Shown in pieces: positions 5,163-5,308 of a stretch of 5,308 bases of DNA. The notes beneath the pieces were generated by a model. It was given only the letters and a program-made list of their open reading frames with translations, did no database searches and was not told the DNA's origin. The translations under genes were made by a program, and so were the position numbers. Each line of letters opens with the position of its first letter. The stretch's first letter is position 1. The stretch is taken from the NCBI GenBank assembly GCA_964508705.1, contig CAZDUS010000076.1, forward strand, positions 1 through 5,308. Direction: 5' to 3'. Origin of the DNA: CAZDUS01 sp964508705. GTDB lineage: Bacteria > Verrucomicrobiota > Kiritimatiellia > CAIKKV01 > CAITUY01.

Positions 5163-5176
5163 CCCGCCTAGGCGGG
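5163..5176. repeat. Perfect 14-bp palindrome at the tRNA 5' end
   Basis: CCCGCCTAGGCGGG is its own reverse complement. Its last three bases (GGG, 5174-5176) are the first three bases of the tRNA acceptor stem. In the precursor RNA the leader could form a small hairpin (5-bp stem, CTAG loop) that competes with the 5' side of the acceptor stem. At the DNA level it could be a protein-binding site. The core CCTAGG recurs at 5291-5296. Confidence 0.6.
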
Positions 5177-5250
5177 CCCGTAGCTCAGTTGGTCAGAGCG
5201 GAGGACTCATAATCCTTTGGTCGCAGGTTCGAGCCCTGCCGGGCCCACCA
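5174..5250 (+). tRNA. tRNA with anticodon CAT, probably tRNA-Ile2 (lysidine type) or elongator tRNA-Met
   Basis: All arms can be drawn. The acceptor GGGCCCG (5174-5180) pairs with CGGGCCC (5240-5246). The D stem is GCTC/GAGC (5183-5186 with 5196-5199). The anticodon stem is GAGGA/TCCTT (5201-5205 with 5213-5217, one G-U pair) with loop CTCATAA and anticodon CAT at 5208-5210. The T stem is GCAGG/CCTGC (5223-5227 with 5235-5239) with loop TTCGAGC. The discriminator is A5247 and CCA is encoded (5248-5250). The total is 77 nt. It is not the initiator, because the first pair is G-C and the anticodon stem lacks the three G-C pairs. C4-G69 and C5-G68 resemble Escherichia coli tRNA-Ile2, which TilS modifies with lysidine to read AUA, as does the ACTCATAATC-TTTGGTCGC stretch. 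Elongator Met remains possible, because CTCATAA loops occur in both. Confidence 0.95.
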
Positions 5251-5308
5251 ATCCATGGCTCTCGGCCATTAACGGGGGCAGACTACTTTTCCTAGGCACA
5301 CATCACTC
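5251..5308. other. Downstream flank of the tRNA, no recognisable feature
   Basis: Only a weak 5-bp inverted repeat (ATGGC 5255-5259 with GCCAT 5265-5269) and a TTTT run (5287-5290) are visible. I see no convincing tRNA terminator and no attachment-site duplication within the window. Confidence 0.5.

Larger units (their letters stand above)
4927..5173 (+). other. Intergenic region with several inverted repeats
   Basis: These 247 bases between the lipoprotein stop and the tRNA hold no gene I can support. They contain, in order, a long-range inverted repeat (ATAAGCG 4928-4934 with CGCTTAT 4994-5000), a 7-bp hairpin (5002-5008 with 5015-5021), an overlapping 7-bp hairpin that ends in TTTT (5009-5015 with 5031-5037), and another hairpin with one G-U pair (5055-5061 with 5068-5074). 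These are followed by a possible tRNA promoter and a 14-bp palindrome touching the tRNA. On the minus strand an excellent Shine-Dalgarno and ATG precede a 23-codon basic reading frame (5147 down to 5076). I leave it unannotated, since length alone does not support it. Confidence 0.6.

Noticed and set aside
4994..5290. Plus-strand frame reading through the tRNA
   Set aside because: The peptide RARSSVGQSGGLIILWSQVR is the familiar false translation of a tRNA gene, not a protein.
5251..5308. tRNA 3' end as an integration site or a tRNA terminator
   Set aside because: No duplicate of the tRNA 3' end, no integrase gene and no strong stem with a T-run is visible. The weak ATGGC/GCCAT stem is not followed directly by T residues.
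1..5308. CRISPR array, insertion sequence, prophage or defence genes
   Set aside because: There are no regularly spaced direct repeats and no transposase, integrase or phage-like proteins in any frame I read.

Overview
The window is almost entirely the plus-strand 3' part of a type IV pilus / type II secretion-like (type IV filament) operon. It is followed by a small lipoprotein gene, a 247-base intergenic region rich in inverted repeats, and one tRNA gene with anticodon CAT. The DNA looks like that of a Gram-negative bacterium with moderate GC: there is an inner-membrane alignment subcomplex with periplasmic domains, an N-terminal lipobox and Shine-Dalgarno led starts. The gene set (separate pilM and pilN, a pilO-like gene with an extra C-terminal domain, GspI/GspJ-like pseudopilins, a long DUF4900-like PilX-type protein, an Ig-like lipoprotein) reminds me of the PVC superphylum (Kiritimatiellota, Lentisphaerota, Verrucomicrobiota) or Omnitrophota. 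That placement is inference and of low confidence.

Layout: 1-729 is the 3' part of a pilM-like gene whose start lies before the window. 729-1337 is pilN-like. 1334-2251 is pilO-like with a C-terminal PilP/GspC-like domain. 2248-2694 is a GspI/PilV-like pseudopilin. 2691-3152 is a GspJ/PilW-like pseudopilin. 3149-4501 is a PilX/GspK-position protein with a DUF4900-like ectodomain. Each junction in this run is a stop/start overlap (TAATG, ATGA, GTGA, ATGA, ATGA), so the six genes are almost certainly one transcript with translational coupling. After a 68-base gap comes a lipoprotein with one Ig-like domain (4570-4926), probably in the same transcription unit. 4927-5173 has no convincing gene but holds several inverted repeats, a possible terminator and a plausible tRNA promoter. 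A 77-nt tRNA with encoded CCA occupies 5174-5250. The last 58 bases show nothing I can name.

How it fits together: PilM (cytoplasmic) would bind the short N-terminal tail of PilN. PilN and PilO are single-span inner-membrane proteins with periplasmic domains, and the PilP/GspC-like domain fused to PilO would contact the outer-membrane secretin. The two pseudopilins and the PilX-like protein are candidate minor subunits that prime or cap the filament, and the long ectodomain of the last one would be exposed at the tip or in the periplasm. Secretin, assembly ATPase, platform protein and major pilin are not in the window and probably lie upstream. The operon mixes T4P-type parts (separate PilM and PilN) with a T2SS-type I-J-K order of pseudopilins. 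The most interesting points are the PilO-PilP fusion, degenerate nucleotide-binding motifs in PilM, the DUF4900-like protein in the GspK slot, and the structured DNA between the lipoprotein gene and the tRNA.
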